DNA from: Nitrospirillum amazonense
Lineage (GTDB): Bacteria > Pseudomonadota > Alphaproteobacteria > Azospirillales > Azospirillaceae
Direction: 5' to 3'
Length of the DNA: 64,000 nt
Assembly (NCBI RefSeq): GCF_007828035.1
Contig: NZ_VITV01000001.1
Span: forward strand, 806,001-870,000
The position numbers were made by a program, and so were the translations under genes. Below the pieces are notes generated by a model. It had not been told where the DNA came from and searched no databases. It saw nothing but the letters and a program-made list of their open reading frames with translations. This document shows positions 1 through 10,125 of this stretch, piece after piece. Positions within the stretch are counted from its first letter, which is position 1. Every line of letters begins with the position of its first letter.

Positions 1-3000
1 GGCTGATGGCGATGGCGAAATTGTTCATCAGCGAGCGGAAGGCGGCGCCCTCCTTGTGCATGTCGATGAAGATTTCGCCCAGCTTGCCGTCCTCGTACTC
101 GCCGGTGCGCAGATAGACCTTGTGGCCACCCACCGTGGCCTTCTGGGTGTAGCCCTTGCGGCGGTGGGGCAGGCGCTCGCGCTGGGCGCGCACCACCTTC
201 TCCACCACCTTTTCCACGATGCGCTCGGTCACCACCTCGACGCGGACGGCGGTCGGGGCCTCCAGCACCTTTTCCAGCGTGGTCTCGGCGATGGCCTCGT
301 CCTCGTCATCCTCCTCCAGCACCTGGGCGTTCAGCGGCTGGGACAGCTTGCTTCCGTCGCGGTAGAGCGCATTGGCCTTCAGGCCCAGGCTCCACGACAG
401 CATATAGGCGTCCTTGCATTCCTCCACCGTGGCGTGGTTGGGCATGTTGATGGTCTTGGAGATGGCGCCGGAGATGAAGGGCTGCGACGCCGCCATCATG
501 CGGATGTGGCTTTCCGCCGAGAGATAGCGCGTGCCGATCTTGCCGCAGGGGGTGGCGCAGTCGAACACCGGCAGATGCTCGGCCTTCAGGCCCGGCGCGC
601 CCTCCAGAGTCATGGCGCCGCAGCAGTAGACGTTGGCGGCCTCGATCTCGGCCTTGGCAAAGCCCAGATGGGACAAGAGATCGAAGCCGAATTCCTCCAG
701 CTTGTGCGCCGGCACGCCCAAGGCCCCGGTCAGGAAGTCGGCGCCCAGCGTCCACTTGTTGAAGGCGAACTTGATGTCGAAGGCGTTGGCCAGGCCCGAT
801 TCCAGCTTTTCCAGCTGTTCCGCGCCAAAGCCCTTGGCCGCCAGCGTCTCATGATTCACGCCCGGCGCGCCCTTCAGCGTGCCATGGCCCACGGCATAGC
901 GCTCGATGCGGGCCACGTCCGTGGCGGAATAGCCCAGGCGAGCCAGCGCTTCCGGCACCACGCGGTTGATGATCTTGAAATAGCCGCCGCCGGCCAGCTT
1001 CTTGAACTTCACCAGCGCAAAGTCCGGCTCGATGCCGGTGGTGTCGCAGTCCATGACCAGGCCGATGGTGCCGGTGGGGGCGACCACGGTGGCCTGGGCG
1101 TTGCGGTAGCCGTGCTTCTCGCCCAGCTCCAGCGCCTCATCCCAGGCGCGGCGGGCGGCCACGATCAGCCGCTGGTCGGGGCAATCCTCCGCATCCAGCG
1201 GCACCGGGGTGACCGACAGGCCCTCATACCCCTCCCCGGCGCCATAGGCGGCGCGGCGGTGGTTGCGGATGACGCGCAGCATGGCCGTGGCGTTGGGGGC
1301 ATAGCCGGGGAAGGTGCCCAGCTCACCCGCCATCTCGGCGGAGGTGGCGTAGGCGACACCGGTCATGATGGCGCTGATGGCGCCGCAGATGGCCCGGCCC
1401 TCGGCGCTGTCGTAGGGAATGCCCTCGGCCATCAGCAGGCCGCCGACGTTGGCGAAGCCCAGGCCCAGGGTGCGGTACTCATACGACAGGCGCGCGATCT
1501 CCTTGGAGGGGAACTGCGCCATGAGGACCGAGATTTCCAGCGCCACCGTCCACAGCCGGCAGGCATGGCGGAAGGCGTCGGTGTCGAACGAACCGTCGGC
1601 CCGGCGGAATTCCATCAGGTTCAGGGACGCCAGGTTGCAGGCCGTGTCGTCCAGGAACATGTATTCCGAGCAGGGGTTGGACGCGTTGATGCGGCCGGAC
1701 TCGGGGCAGGTGTGCCAGTCGTTGATGGTGGTGTCGTACTGCACGCCGGGGTCCGCCGACTGCCAGGCGGCGTGGCCGATCTTGTCCCACAGGTCGCGGG
1801 CCTTCAGCGTCTTGGCCACCTTGCCGTCGGTGCGGCGGATCAGGTTCCAGTCGGCATCCTCCTTCACCGCGCGGATGAAGGCGTCGGGCACGCGGACGGA
1901 GTTGTTGGAGTTCTGGCCGGAGACGGTCAGGTAGGCGCTGGAATCCCAGTCCGTGTCATAGGTCTGGAACTCCATCTCCGTATAGCCCTGGCCGGCGAAC
2001 TGGATGACCCGCTGGATGTAGTTTTCCGGGATCATGACCTTGCGGGCGTCGATGATGGCCCGCTTCAGCGCCTTGTTCTTCGTCGGGTCCAGGCGATCGG
2101 CGTCGGGGCCCATGCCCTCCGTCGCCGCCGCCATGATGGCGTTCAGGTGCTTGTTGGCCAGCTTGGATCCCGCCACCAGGGCGCAGACTTTCTGCTCCTC
2201 CACCACCTTCCAGTCGATGTAGGCCTCGATGTCCGGGTGGTCCAGGTCCACCGTCACCATCTTGGCGGCGCGGCGGGTGGTGCCGCCCGACTTGATGGCC
2301 CCGGCGGCGCGGTCGCCGATCTTCAGGAAGCTCATCAGGCCGGAGGACTTGCCGCCGCCGGCCAGCCGCTCGCCATCGCCGCGCAGGCGGGAGAAGTTGG
2401 AACCCGTGCCCGAGCCGTACTTGAACAGGCGGGCCTCACGCACCCACAGGTCCATGATGCCGCCCTCGTTCACCAGGTCGTCGGCGACGGACTGGATGAA
2501 GCAGGCGTGGGGCTGCGGATGCTCATAGGCCGACTTGCTGGCCACCAGCTCGCCGGTCTTGAAGTCGACATAGTGATGGCCCTGGGCGGGGCCGTCGATG
2601 CCATAGGCCCAGTGCAGGCCGGTGTTGAACCACTGCGGGCTATTGGGCGCCGCCATTTGGCGGGCCAGCATGTGGCGCATCTCATCGAAATAGGCGCTGG
2701 CGTCGGCCTCGCTGTCGAAATAGCCGCCCTTCCAGCCCCAATAGGCCCAGGTGCCGGCCAGGCGGTCGAACACCTGGCGGGCGGAGGTCTCACCACCCCG
2801 GCGTTCCTTTTCCGGCAGGGCTGCCAGCGCGTCCTCGTCGGCCACCTGGCGCCACAGGAAGGACGGGACGTCGTTTTCCTCCACCTTCCTCAGGCGGGCG
2901 GGTACGCCGGCGCGGCGGAAATACTTCTGGGCCAGGATGTCGCAGGCCACCTGGCTCCAGTCCGCCGGCACCTGGATGTCCTTGGCCTGGAAAACCACCG

Positions 3001-3097
3001 AGCCGTCGGGGTTGCGGATCTCGCTGGTCGCCGTGCGGAAGGCGATCCCCTCGTAAGCGTCCCGACCGTCGACCGTGAACCGTCTTTCGATGCGCAT
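1..3097 (-). CDS. nrdJ: Adenosylcobalamin-dependent ribonucleoside-diphosphate reductase (3' end outside window)
   Basis: Class II ribonucleotide reductase, which makes deoxyribonucleotides with a coenzyme B12 radical and does not need oxygen. About 1,032 codons are visible, and the gene runs off the left edge. Recognisable stretches are the ATP-cone-free N-terminus starting [11 protein letters not shown], the substrate loop [18 protein letters not shown], the [11 protein letters not shown] active-site region with its cysteine, and the [20 protein letters not shown] segment. The cysteine-rich C-terminal tail of the family would lie outside. The ATG at 3097 was chosen because homology starts there. 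Its ribosome site is weak (a G-rich stretch about 5-15 bases upstream). The long open frame on the opposite strand is a GC-rich shadow. Cytoplasmic; no partner gene is visible. Confidence 0.96.
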   Translation of the reverse strand, partial: MRIERRFTVDGRDAYEGIAFRTATSEIRNPDGSVVFQAKDIQVPADWSQVACDILAQKYFRRAGVPARLRKVEENDVPSFLWRQVADEDALAALPEKERRGGETSARQVFDRLAGTWAYWGWKGGYFDSEADASAYFDEMRHMLARQMAAPNSPQWFNTGLHWAYGIDGPAQGHHYVDFKTGELVASKSAYEHPQPHACFIQSVADDLVNEGGIMDLWVREARLFKYGSGTGSNFSRLRGDGERLAGGGKSSGLMSFLKIGDRAAGAIKSGGTTRRAAKMVTVDLDHPDIEAYIDWKVVEEQKVCALVAGSKLANKHLNAIMAAATEGMGPDADRLDPTKNKALKRAIIDARKVMIPENYIQRVIQFAGQGYTEMEFQTYDTDWDSSAYLTVSGQNSNNSVRVPDAFIRAVKEDADWNLIRRTDGKVAKTLKARDLWDKIGHAAWQSADPGVQYDTTINDWHTCPESGRINASNPCSEYMFLDDTACNLASLNLMEFRRADGSFDTDAFRHACRLWTVALEISVLMAQFPSKEIARLSYEYRTLGLGFANVGGLLMAEGIPYDSAEGRAICGAISAIMTGVAYATSAEMAGELGTFPGYAPNATAMLRVIRNHRRAAYGAGEGYEGLSVTPVPLDAEDCPDQRLIVAARRAWDEALELGEKHGYRNAQATVVAPTGTIGLVMDCDTTGIEPDFALVKFKKLAGGGYFKIINRVVPEALARLGYSATDVARIERYAVGHGTLKGAPGVNHETLAAKGFGAEQLEKLESGLANAFDIKFAFNKWTLGADFLTGALGVPAHKLEEFGFDLLSHLGFAKAEIEAANVYCCGAMTLEGAPGLKAEHLPVFDCATPCGKIGTRYLSAESHIRMMAASQPFISGAISKTINMPNHATVEECKDAYMLSWSLGLKANALYRDGSKLSQPLNAQVLEEDDEDEAIAETTLEKVLEAPTAVRVEVVTERIVEKVVEKVVRAQRERLPHRRKGYTQKATVGGHKVYLRTGEYEDGKLGEIFIDMHKEGAAFRSLMNNFAIAIS

Positions 3098-3713
3098 GGT
3101 GCCCCGACCCCCGAATGAAATGGCGCGATGGTGGGGTGGGTGTCGCGGGGGCGCCGATTCCGGAGATCGTTGTCCGGACCTGGGGTCCTGGAAACAGGCA
3201 AAACCACCCCAAAACCTGGGCTGGTCCCCGGTGCTCTACGCCGCGACAGCACCCCTAGATGCTGTATGTCGGGGAAGCGTATGCCACCATGTTTCGACCA
3301 TCAACGACATTTTGTGGTCTCTAAAGGGGAGGTGCATACGGGTTGTGGTTGACTCTTCGGGTAGGGGGCGATTCTTCAACGAAACCGAGCCTTTCATGGT
3401 TTTGGCTCACCCTGGTTCGCAAGCTGAAGAATGCGTCTGGCCGCCCACTTCCCGGGCAGTGCGCCCGGCGAGCCGGGAACACCCGGGGCGCGGCCGCGCT
3501 TTTGGGTTTCCAACCCCCCTGGAAGATGGCAGGGTGCCCCTCCGGCACCGCAGGTGGTGCGGCGTCTTGGCCCCTTGTTCTTGAGAATCCCCGTCCCGAA
3601 TGCCCCCTGAGCGCAGCCCAGACCAGCGCCCCAACCGACCGACTTATCATCACCCGGTGGTCATCGATCCGGCGGCGCGCGCCCCGGCGGGGGGAAAACC
3701 GGAAGGAAGCGCG
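3098..3713. other. Intergenic region between divergent nrdJ and flippase-like gene
   Basis: This 616-base stretch separates two divergent starts and must hold both promoters. No convincing coding frame is seen. Several short GC-rich inverted repeats occur around 3459-3500 (CCCGG-CGAG-CCGGG and a GCGCGGCCGCGC palindrome followed by TTTT). No cobalamin riboswitch core was recognised on the nrdJ side. A partial NrdR-like box at 3302-3317 has no correctly spaced partner. Confidence 0.6.
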
Positions 3714-4742
3714 GTGGATGACAAGGCGGTGGGCGGTGGCCAAGTGACTGGCGATGGGGCCAAGCCCAACTGGATGAAGCGCCTGACCACCCTGGTCACG
3801 GCCCTGGTGCTTGTGGGCCTGGTGGTGCTGGCCATCCGCCATGTCGCGCGCGACTTCCGCCCGGCGGAGGTCTGGGCCTATGTCCGGCTGCTGCCCTGGG
3901 CCAGCGTGGCACAGGCGGCGGGCCTGGTGGCCGGCGCTTACCTGGTGATGACGCTCTACGACGTATCCGCCCTTAAATACTTGGGCATCAAGCTACCCTA
4001 CCGCACGGTGGGCTTCGGCAGCTTCGCCGGCTACGCCATTTCCAACAACGTCGGCTTCGCCGTCATCAGCGGCGGGTCGGTGCGCTATCGCGTCTATTCG
4101 GTGGCCGGCCTGTCGGCGGCGGACATCGCCAAGATCGTCGTCTTCTCCACCACCACCTTCACCCTGGGCATCACCTTCACCGGGGCGCTGGGCGTGGCCA
4201 TCGGGCCGGAGGTGGGGGCCGGCCTGCTGAACGTGCCGGCCTGGCTGCTGCAGGGCGTTGCCGGCCTGGTGCTGGTGGGTCTGGGCGCCATGACGGTGGC
4301 GGCGGCGGTGACGCACAAGCCCGTGCGCCTGTGGCGCTGGTCCTTCGCCCTGCCATCCTCCGGCGTGATGCTGTCGCAGATCGTCATCGCCTCGCTGGAA
4401 ATCCTGTTGTCGGCGGCGGCCCTGTGGACCCTGCTGCCGCCGGAGACGGGCGTGGGCTTCATGGAGTTCACCGCCCTGTTCTGCGCGGGCCTGGCCATCG
4501 CCATCGTCAGCCATGTGCCCGGCGGCCTGGGCGTGTTCGAGACCATCCTGCTGCTGGGCCTGCGCGACCACGGCCCTGCCGGCGGCGCCATCGGCGCCCT
4601 GCTGGCCTATCGATTCCTGTATTATGTCCTGCCCCTGGTCCTGGCCGGCATCCTGCTGCTGACTTGGGAAATCCGCGCCGACCATGGCCCCGTCGCCGCC
4701 TGGCGCCGCTGGCGGGCGCGCAAGGCCGGCCGATCCCAATAG
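3714..4742 (+). CDS. Lysylphosphatidylglycerol synthase transmembrane-domain (UPF0104/YbhN-like) protein
   Basis: Integral inner-membrane protein of 342 residues with about eight hydrophobic helices, resembling the flippase domain of MprF but without the C-terminal aminoacyl-transferase domain. Such stand-alone proteins are thought to move or modify lipids; the substrate cannot be read from sequence. Typical family stretches are GYAISNNVGFAVISGGSVRYR and HVPGGLGVFETILL. The GTG at 3714 was chosen because GGAAGGAAG lies 5-13 bases before it. An in-frame ATG at 3600 has no ribosome site and would add a 38-residue low-complexity Pro/Arg leader. It stands alone, divergent from nrdJ. Confidence 0.85.
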   Translation: MDDKAVGGGQVTGDGAKPNWMKRLTTLVTALVLVGLVVLAIRHVARDFRPAEVWAYVRLLPWASVAQAAGLVAGAYLVMTLYDVSALKYLGIKLPYRTVGFGSFAGYAISNNVGFAVISGGSVRYRVYSVAGLSAADIAKIVVFSTTTFTLGITFTGALGVAIGPEVGAGLLNVPAWLLQGVAGLVLVGLGAMTVAAAVTHKPVRLWRWSFALPSSGVMLSQIVIASLEILLSAAALWTLLPPETGVGFMEFTALFCAGLAIAIVSHVPGGLGVFETILLLGLRDHGPAGGAIGALLAYRFLYYVLPLVLAGILLLTWEIRADHGPVAAWRRWRARKAGRSQ

Positions 4743-4886
4743 GCGTCACGCGGGGGAGCTACCCGCTGGCTGCGGCCCCTCAGCGTATGGACGCGGGGGG
4801 CCGAAACTGCCATAGTCCGGCCGGTCCGTTTCGGGGGGCCCGCTGCCAGGCGCTTGGCCCTGTTCACACTTTTCTGGTTTTGGCCC

Positions 4887-5276
4887 ATGACCCAACGCAT
4901 CTCCATCCTGACCTGGCTGTCCCAACTGTCGATCCGCCTGCTGATTTCCCGGCGGGGTGAGCTGGTGGGCACCGACCGGTTCGGCAACCGTTACTTCCGG
5001 GAAAAGAAGGCGCGTCCGGGCATGAAGGTGCGCCGCTGGGTGCTGTTCGCGGGTGAGCCCGAGGCGTCGGCCGTCCCGGCCGAGTGGCACGGCTGGCTGC
5101 ACTACTCCATGGAACAGCCCCTGCCGGAGAACAGCGCCTACCACAAGCCGTGGGTGAAGCCGCACGAGGCCAACCAGACCGGCACCGTGGACGCGTACCG
5201 TCCGCCCGGTCACACCTATGAAGGTGGCCACCGCGCCGCCGCCACCGGCGATTACGAGCCCTGGACCCCCGCGTAA
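4887..5276 (+). CDS. NADH:ubiquinone oxidoreductase subunit NDUFA12 (B17.2-like)
   Basis: Accessory subunit of respiratory complex I, found in alphaproteobacteria and mitochondria, 129 residues. The family signature is clear: RGELVGTDRFGNRYF near residue 28, then RRWVLFAGEPEASAVPAEWHGWLHY, and a C-terminal GGHRAAATGDYEPWTP. The ATG at 4887 puts the usual 25 or so residues before GELVGTD. An upstream TTG at 4854 would add eleven hydrophobic residues and is less likely. A hairpin at 5403 separates it from mlaD; the adjacency NDUFA12-mlaD-DUF2155 is a recurring alphaproteobacterial arrangement. Confidence 0.9.
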   Translation: MTQRISILTWLSQLSIRLLISRRGELVGTDRFGNRYFREKKARPGMKVRRWVLFAGEPEASAVPAEWHGWLHYSMEQPLPENSAYHKPWVKPHEANQTGTVDAYRPPGHTYEGGHRAAATGDYEPWTPA

Positions 5277-5402
5277 GGGACGCCGGCCTGCAGGATGCGC
5301 GGCGTATCGCCGACGGTGACGCCGCCCCGACGTCGTGACAGGTTGGATGACAGGGCTGGGGACCGGGCAGTGGCACCGGTGTCCCCCCGACAGGCGTCGG
5401 CC

Positions 5403-5430
5403 AAGGCCCCTCCCGGGGCCTTGCGTCTTT
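5403..5430 (+). terminator. Hairpin terminator after the NDUFA12 gene
   Basis: An 8-bp perfect stem, AAGGCCCC (5403-5410) and GGGGCCTT (5415-5422), encloses loop TCCC. It is followed by GCGTCTTT. It ends the NDUFA12 transcript 130 bases past the stop codon, just before the mlaD promoter region. Confidence 0.6.
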
Positions 5431-5448
5431 CCGGACCTGTCCTATTTC
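5421..5448 (+). promoter_or_regulatory. Possible sigma-70 promoter of mlaD
   Basis: TTGCGT (5421-5426), a 16-base spacer and TATTTC (5443-5448) lie 22 bases before the mlaD ATG. The match is partial, and the -35 overlaps the terminator stem. The position and the AT-richness of the -10 in GC-rich DNA support it. Confidence 0.35.
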
Positions 5449-5470
5449 TAGAGTTTTCCAGAGGAAGCGA

Positions 5471-6058
5471 ATGCGCAGCAATGTGATCGAGACCGTGCTG
5501 GGGGCCGTCGTCCTGGTGGTGGCGGCGTTCTTCCTCTATTTCGCCTACACGACGGCCAATATCCGTGCCGTGTCGGGCTATGCCCTGCAGGCACGCTTCG
5601 CCAGCACCGGCGGCTTGACAGCCGGCAGCGACGTGCGCATCAGCGGCGTCAAGGTGGGCTCGGTCACCAAAGCTTATCTCGATCCCAAGACCTACCAGGC
5701 CGTGATCGAGATGCAGATCGACAACCAGGTGAAGCTGCCTGAGGACACCAGCGCCGGCATCGCGTCCGAAAGCCTGCTGGGCGGCAAGTTCCTGAACCTG
5801 CAGCCCGGTGGCGAGGAAGAGATGCTGAAGCCCGGCGGCCGCATCCAGTACACCCAGTCGGCGGTGAACCTTGAGGATCTGCTTGGCCGCTTCATCTTCA
5901 GCGCTGGCGGCAACAACGCCAACAAGGGCGGCGACGGCCAAGGTCAGCAGAATCAGGGCCAGCCCGCACAGCCGGCCCCGCAGGGGCAGCAGCCCGCCCA
6001 GACCCAGCAACCCAAGGCCGACCCGTCCAAGGGGCTGCTGAACGGCGGCGGCAAATGA
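5471..6058 (+). CDS. mlaD: Outer-membrane lipid asymmetry protein MlaD (MCE domain)
   Basis: Substrate-binding MCE subunit of the Mla phospholipid transport system, anchored in the inner membrane and working in the periplasm; 195 residues. An N-terminal transmembrane helix (about residues 8-28) is followed by the MCE domain (about 38-120), with ARFASTGGLTAGSDVRISGVKVG and the SESLLGGKFLNLQPGG loop. A low-complexity Gln/Pro/Ala tail fills residues 150-195. A good ribosome site, AGAGGAAG, precedes the ATG. The stop overlaps the next start by ATGA, so the pair is translationally coupled. The mlaE/mlaF genes are not in the window. Confidence 0.93.
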   Translation: MRSNVIETVLGAVVLVVAAFFLYFAYTTANIRAVSGYALQARFASTGGLTAGSDVRISGVKVGSVTKAYLDPKTYQAVIEMQIDNQVKLPEDTSAGIASESLLGGKFLNLQPGGEEEMLKPGGRIQYTQSAVNLEDLLGRFIFSAGGNNANKGGDGQGQQNQGQPAQPAPQGQQPAQTQQPKADPSKGLLNGGGK

Positions 6059-6738
6059 GCCAGCGCCGCCTGCTGATGGCGGCGGCCTCGTGCCTGGTGC
6101 TGGCCGCCGCGGCCGGCGCCTGGGCCCAGAACGCGTCCCAGAACCCGCCTGCGGGTAACGCCCCCACCATTCCAGGCACGCCGCCGGCCCCACCGGCGGT
6201 GATTCCGGATCAGAAAAAGTCCGGCGACCAGGCTCCGGAGGAGCAGCCGCCCACCAGCCAGCCGGTGACCGGCCCCGGCGCCGCCGGCCAGCCGCCGCAG
6301 CAGGCGCCGGCGGAGGGGGCCGCCGCAGTCCCGGCCGAGGGCGCTGCCCCGCCGGTGACGCCGCTGCCGCCCCTGCCGCCGCAGCCGGCCGTGGCGCGCA
6401 CCTTCGAGGACATGAAGATCGCCGTGCTGGGTGGCCTGGACAAGGTGACGGGCCGCGTCTCCACCGTGGAGATCGCGGTGGGCCAGAGCGGCCGCTTCGG
6501 GCAGCTGACGGTGGCCGCCCGCGCCTGTCGCAAGACCACGCCCATCGAGGAACCGGAATCGGCCGCCTTCCTGGACATCGTGGAGGCCAAGCCGGACGAT
6601 CCGGCGGCCAAGGTCTTCACCGGCTGGATGTTCGCCTCCAGCCCGGCCCTGTCGGCAATGGAAGACCCCGTCTATGACGTCTGGGTGGTGGACTGCAAAA
6701 ACCCGGCGACCAAGGCGCCCTCGTCTAAGCCGCAGTGA
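6055..6738 (+). CDS. DUF2155 domain protein, secreted
   Basis: Exported protein of unknown function, 227 residues. It has a signal peptide ([19 protein letters not shown], cleavage near AWAQ at about residue 24), then a long Pro/Ala/Gln-rich linker (about 25-110). The conserved C-terminal DUF2155 domain contains [20 protein letters not shown], the [20 protein letters not shown] segment and [21 protein letters not shown]. The linker is longer than in most relatives. It overlaps mlaD by four bases. Its 3' end overlaps the convergent aat gene by 67 bases. Confidence 0.9.
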   Translation: MSQRRLLMAAASCLVLAAAAGAWAQNASQNPPAGNAPTIPGTPPAPPAVIPDQKKSGDQAPEEQPPTSQPVTGPGAAGQPPQQAPAEGAAAVPAEGAAPPVTPLPPLPPQPAVARTFEDMKIAVLGGLDKVTGRVSTVEIAVGQSGRFGQLTVAARACRKTTPIEEPESAAFLDIVEAKPDDPAAKVFTGWMFASSPALSAMEDPVYDVWVVDCKNPATKAPSSKPQ

Positions 6739-7322
6739 AACCGGGCTGGCCGGGGCAGCGCCCGGGCCAGCCGCGCCTGATACTCTGCGCGGGGAATTTC
6801 CACCGCGCCGAACTGCGACAGGTGGGTGGTGACGAACTGCGTGTCCAGCAGGCTGTAGCCGCCGGCGCGCAGGCGGGCCACCAGGTGGACCAGGGCCACC
6901 TTGCTGGCGTCCGTCTCGCGCGAGAACATGCTCTCCCCGAAGAATGCCCCGCCAATGGACACGCCGTAGAGGCCGCCCACCAGCCGGCCTTCGCGCCGGC
7001 ATTCCACGGAATGGGCATGGCCCTGGCGATGCAGGGCGACGTAGGCCTCCAGGATCTGGGCGTTGATCCAGGTGTCCGGCCGATCGGTGGTGGATTCGCC
7101 GCAGGCCCGCATCACCCCTTCGAAGTCGGTGTCGACGCTGACCTGGAAGCGCCCCTGGCGCACGGTGCGCAGCAGGCGGCGCGGCGCGTGGAAGCCGTCC
7201 AAGGGCAGGATCCCCCGCTCCGGCGGGTCGAACCAGAAGATTTCGTCGTCATCGGCGGATTCCGCCATGGGAAAGACGCCCATGGCGTAGGCGCGCAGCA
7301 GCAGTTCCGGTGTCAGGCGCAT
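6672..7322 (-). CDS. aat: Leucyl/phenylalanyl-tRNA--protein transferase
   Basis: Cytoplasmic N-end-rule enzyme that adds Leu or Phe to proteins with N-terminal Lys or Arg, marking them for ClpSAP; 216 residues. Visible family motifs are [71 protein letters not shown] and [21 protein letters not shown]. The ATG at 7322 touches the upstream DUF2339 stop (TGATG). A GTG one codon further upstream is also possible. The stop lies inside the convergent DUF2155 gene, so both 3' ends share 67 bases. Confidence 0.95.
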   Translation of the reverse strand: MRLTPELLLRAYAMGVFPMAESADDDEIFWFDPPERGILPLDGFHAPRRLLRTVRQGRFQVSVDTDFEGVMRACGESTTDRPDTWINAQILEAYVALHRQGHAHSVECRREGRLVGGLYGVSIGGAFFGESMFSRETDASKVALVHLVARLRAGGYSLLDTQFVTTHLSQFGAVEIPRAEYQARLARALPRPARFHCGLDEGALVAGFLQSTTQTS

Positions 7323-9985
7323 CACGGTGTCTCACCTGGCGTTGGATTGGCCGGCGCCCGTGCCGGTGCGAACACCACCCGCTGGTAGACGTAGCCGATG
7401 CCCATGAGGCACAGGCCCAGGCCAAGGAAGGACAGGATGCGCAAGAGGCCGGTCAGGTCGGCCATATCGGACAGGAAGACCTTCAGCACCGTCACCAGCA
7501 GCACGGCCAGCGAGGCATAGCGCAGGTCCGCCCGGCGTGTGCGCACGCCCAGCGCCAGCAGGACCAGGGCGAAGGCCAGCCAGGCGGCGGAATAGCTGTA
7601 CCACTCCGCGTCCGTGCGCTCGCCGCCATGGGCCCACAGGGTCAGGGTGCTGCCGTGGAAGGCCTGGCGCACCTCCAGCGACACCCAGGTGAACGCCAGG
7701 ACCAGCACCAGGATGACCAGGGCGCGGCGGGCCAGTCCGGCTTCCCGCCGCCAAGCCGCCAGGCCAAACAGCAGGGCGGGCAGGGCGTAGACCAGCAGCA
7801 GCAGGTTGAACACCGGCCAGGGCCCCACCGGCTCCACCGCCCACAGGGGGTTCAGCACGCCCAGCTGCACCAGCACCACCTGGGCCGCCGCCACCCGTAC
7901 CAGGATGCGGGCGCCCCAATGGGCGACGGGGTGTGCCACGGGCCCTGCGGCGCTGCCGGCCCGCCCGGTCAGCACCAGCGCCACCGCCAGGAACAGCACG
8001 CTGCGGAGGCTGGTGGGCAACAGGGCGAAGGGATCGCTGGCCAGGCTACCGGTCTGCATGACCTGGATTTCCAGGCAGGCGAACAGCAGGCCCAGCACCA
8101 GGGCCGCCGCCGCCAGCCCCTGCGCCGGCCGGTCGTCCCGCCGCTGCCGCAACAGCCAGGCGCCGGCAGCGCAGGCCAGCGCCGGCACGCCATAGCCCCA
8201 CAGCAGCCAGTTGAGGGGGGAGGTGCCGTTCAGCGGATAGTCCAGCAGCCAGGGGTTCAGGGTGAGGCGTGCCACCACCACGACAGCCACGGCCACCGCC
8301 CCGCGCCGCAAGGCATTGGCCAGCGGGGCGGCCAGGGGGGCGGCCGTCGTGCGGCTTTCGATCAGCGCCGCTGCCGGCACCAGCAGCGACACCGCCGCCG
8401 TCAGCCACGAGGTACGCAGCAGGGCGGCCAGCGCCAACCCAGCCAGGGCCAAGGCCGCCAGCACGAAGGCGCCGGGCACGGGCTGCGGCCGGTCCGCCTG
8501 CCCCGCCCAGGCGGCGGCCCAGGCCATGCTGGCGCTCAGCGCCATGGCCACCCCCGCCCAGGCGAGGTCGGGCAGGACGCCAGTATGATCGAAGGTCCAG
8601 CCGGCCCAGGCCAGCCCCACCAGGGGCAGGGCGGCACCCCAAGCCCAGGCCCGGGGCAGGCGGTGCGTGCCGGTCAGGGCCCGCAGCCCTGCCGCCGCGA
8701 AGCCCAGGCCGAAGGCGGCGGCCACGCCCAGCTGGACGGGGTAGGACAGGCCGGCGGTGCGCACGGTATAGCCCTGGGCCAATGCCAGCGTGGCCAGCAG
8801 GGCGGCGATGGGCGCCAGCGCCTCCGTCACCTCCGGCCTGTGGGACGGCGCGCGCGCGGCGGCGACGGCCAGCAGGGCCAGGGCCGCCAGCCCGGCCACG
8901 CCAGCGGCGTCATAGTCCGTGGCCACCAGCAACAACCAATCCAGCACCATGGGCAGGCCGCCTAGGGCGGCGACAACCCAGGCATCGGTGACAACCGGCC
9001 GCTCCCGCCGCAGGTCCAGCAGGCCGAAGCCCAGCCCGGCGGCGGACAAGGCCACCAGGAACAGGACGATGGGCGTGGCTTCCACGGTATGCGCGGCGGC
9101 GGTGACCACCCATAACGCCGCCCCGGCCAGCACGGGCAGGCCCAGCCAGGCGGCCGGCAGGCGCCAGCTTACGGCCAGGGTGGCGGTATTCAGAAGGGCC
9201 AGATAGCCGAACAGGGCCCAGGCGGAGGGGTGGTCGCTGGGCACCAGGGCGGGCACGGCCAGGCCGCCGCCCAGGCCCAGCAGGGCGATGAAGGCGCCGG
9301 GGGACAGCCCGTCGCCCCCGCCATGGCGCAGGGCCAGCAGGAAAGCCACGGCCGACAGGGCGCCCAGGCCGGCGAAGGCGGCGCCGGGGCCGATCAGCCC
9401 GTGCAGGGCGTGCGCGGCGTAGACGCAGGCGAAGGCGATGGCAAGGCCCGCCGCCGTCAGGGCCGCGGGGATGGAGGCGGCGGACAGGGGCGCCTTGGTC
9501 GTGGTCGTGTCCCCGGCGCGGCCGCGCATCACGTCACCGGCGATAACGAGGGCCGCGCCGAACAGGCCGCCCAGGGTCAGGCGCACGGCGGGGCCCAGCA
9601 GGCCCTGGTCCACGGCATATTTGGCCAGGAACACGCCGGCCAGCGCCACGGCCAGCGCACCCAGCCACACCAGCCAGCGCGTGCCCAGCGCCTGTTCCAG
9701 CGACGGGGCGGCGGGCCGGTAAACGGGCTGGAGAACGGCTTTGGGAATGGGCGTCGGCGGCGGTGGGGCGACTGGGCTGAGCGGCGGGACGGAGGCCGGG
9801 AGGGTGGGGGCCGGCGGCGGCGCCACCGCAGGCTGGACGGATGGGTCACCCCCCTCCAGGTGGCTCAACCGGCGGGTCAGCGACTCCAGCCGGGCGTTCA
9901 CCTCCGCCAGACGGCGCTCCGACTTTTCACTACGGATCAGGGCCCACAGGGCTACCATCAGGGCGATGAAGACAAGAAAGGCCAT
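7322..9985 (-). CDS. DUF2339 polytopic membrane protein
   Basis: Very hydrophobic inner-membrane protein of 887 residues with some 25 predicted helices. An N-terminal anchor ([17 protein letters not shown]) is followed by a short coiled coil (about 20-45) and a Pro-rich linker to residue 105. The family start [24 protein letters not shown] (shown here by [10 protein letters not shown]) then follows. The function of DUF2339 is unknown. The ATG at 9985 was chosen because earlier in-frame starts would run back through the accBC terminator. It is coupled to aat by a one-base overlap. Confidence 0.85.
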   Translation of the reverse strand: MAFLVFIALMVALWALIRSEKSERRLAEVNARLESLTRRLSHLEGGDPSVQPAVAPPPAPTLPASVPPLSPVAPPPPTPIPKAVLQPVYRPAAPSLEQALGTRWLVWLGALAVALAGVFLAKYAVDQGLLGPAVRLTLGGLFGAALVIAGDVMRGRAGDTTTTKAPLSAASIPAALTAAGLAIAFACVYAAHALHGLIGPGAAFAGLGALSAVAFLLALRHGGGDGLSPGAFIALLGLGGGLAVPALVPSDHPSAWALFGYLALLNTATLAVSWRLPAAWLGLPVLAGAALWVVTAAAHTVEATPIVLFLVALSAAGLGFGLLDLRRERPVVTDAWVVAALGGLPMVLDWLLLVATDYDAAGVAGLAALALLAVAAARAPSHRPEVTEALAPIAALLATLALAQGYTVRTAGLSYPVQLGVAAAFGLGFAAAGLRALTGTHRLPRAWAWGAALPLVGLAWAGWTFDHTGVLPDLAWAGVAMALSASMAWAAAWAGQADRPQPVPGAFVLAALALAGLALAALLRTSWLTAAVSLLVPAAALIESRTTAAPLAAPLANALRRGAVAVAVVVVARLTLNPWLLDYPLNGTSPLNWLLWGYGVPALACAAGAWLLRQRRDDRPAQGLAAAALVLGLLFACLEIQVMQTGSLASDPFALLPTSLRSVLFLAVALVLTGRAGSAAGPVAHPVAHWGARILVRVAAAQVVLVQLGVLNPLWAVEPVGPWPVFNLLLLVYALPALLFGLAAWRREAGLARRALVILVLVLAFTWVSLEVRQAFHGSTLTLWAHGGERTDAEWYSYSAAWLAFALVLLALGVRTRRADLRYASLAVLLVTVLKVFLSDMADLTGLLRILSFLGLGLCLMGIGYVYQRVVFAPARAPANPTPGETP

Positions 9986-10059
9986 GCCGGTCCCAGGGTC
10001 GCGCTCAGTGACAGGAAGGGTAGTGCATTTCCCCGGTCCGTGCAGGCCCGGAAACGCGA

Positions 10060-10098
10060 CGGGCCCGGGACCGACCGTCACGGTCGCTCCCGGGCCCG
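10060..10098 (-). terminator. Strong hairpin terminator of the accBC operon
   Basis: An 18-bp stem with a single mismatch pairs 10060-10077 with 10081-10098 around a three-base loop, TCA. Read on the minus strand it lies 28 bases past the accC stop and is followed by a short T-containing tract (TCGCGTTTC). It separates accC from the DUF2339 gene. Confidence 0.8.
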
Positions 10099-10125
10099 CG
10101 CTGAAGCGATGCCGAAGGATGAAAA

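Noticed and set aside
56-3118. Plus-strand open frame of 1,020 codons opposite nrdJ
   Set aside because: It is the complementary shadow of the conserved nrdJ frame; its product is His/Gly/Val-rich low-complexity sequence with no motif.
3250-3317. Two NrdR-box-like sequences upstream of nrdJ (3250-3265 and 3302-3317)
   Set aside because: They match about 8 and 10 of 16 consensus positions and are 52 bases apart, not the usual 31-32, so the evidence is too weak.
3098-3599. A cobalamin riboswitch before the B12-dependent nrdJ
   Set aside because: No recognisable B12-box core or consistent set of conserved helices was found on the nrdJ strand.
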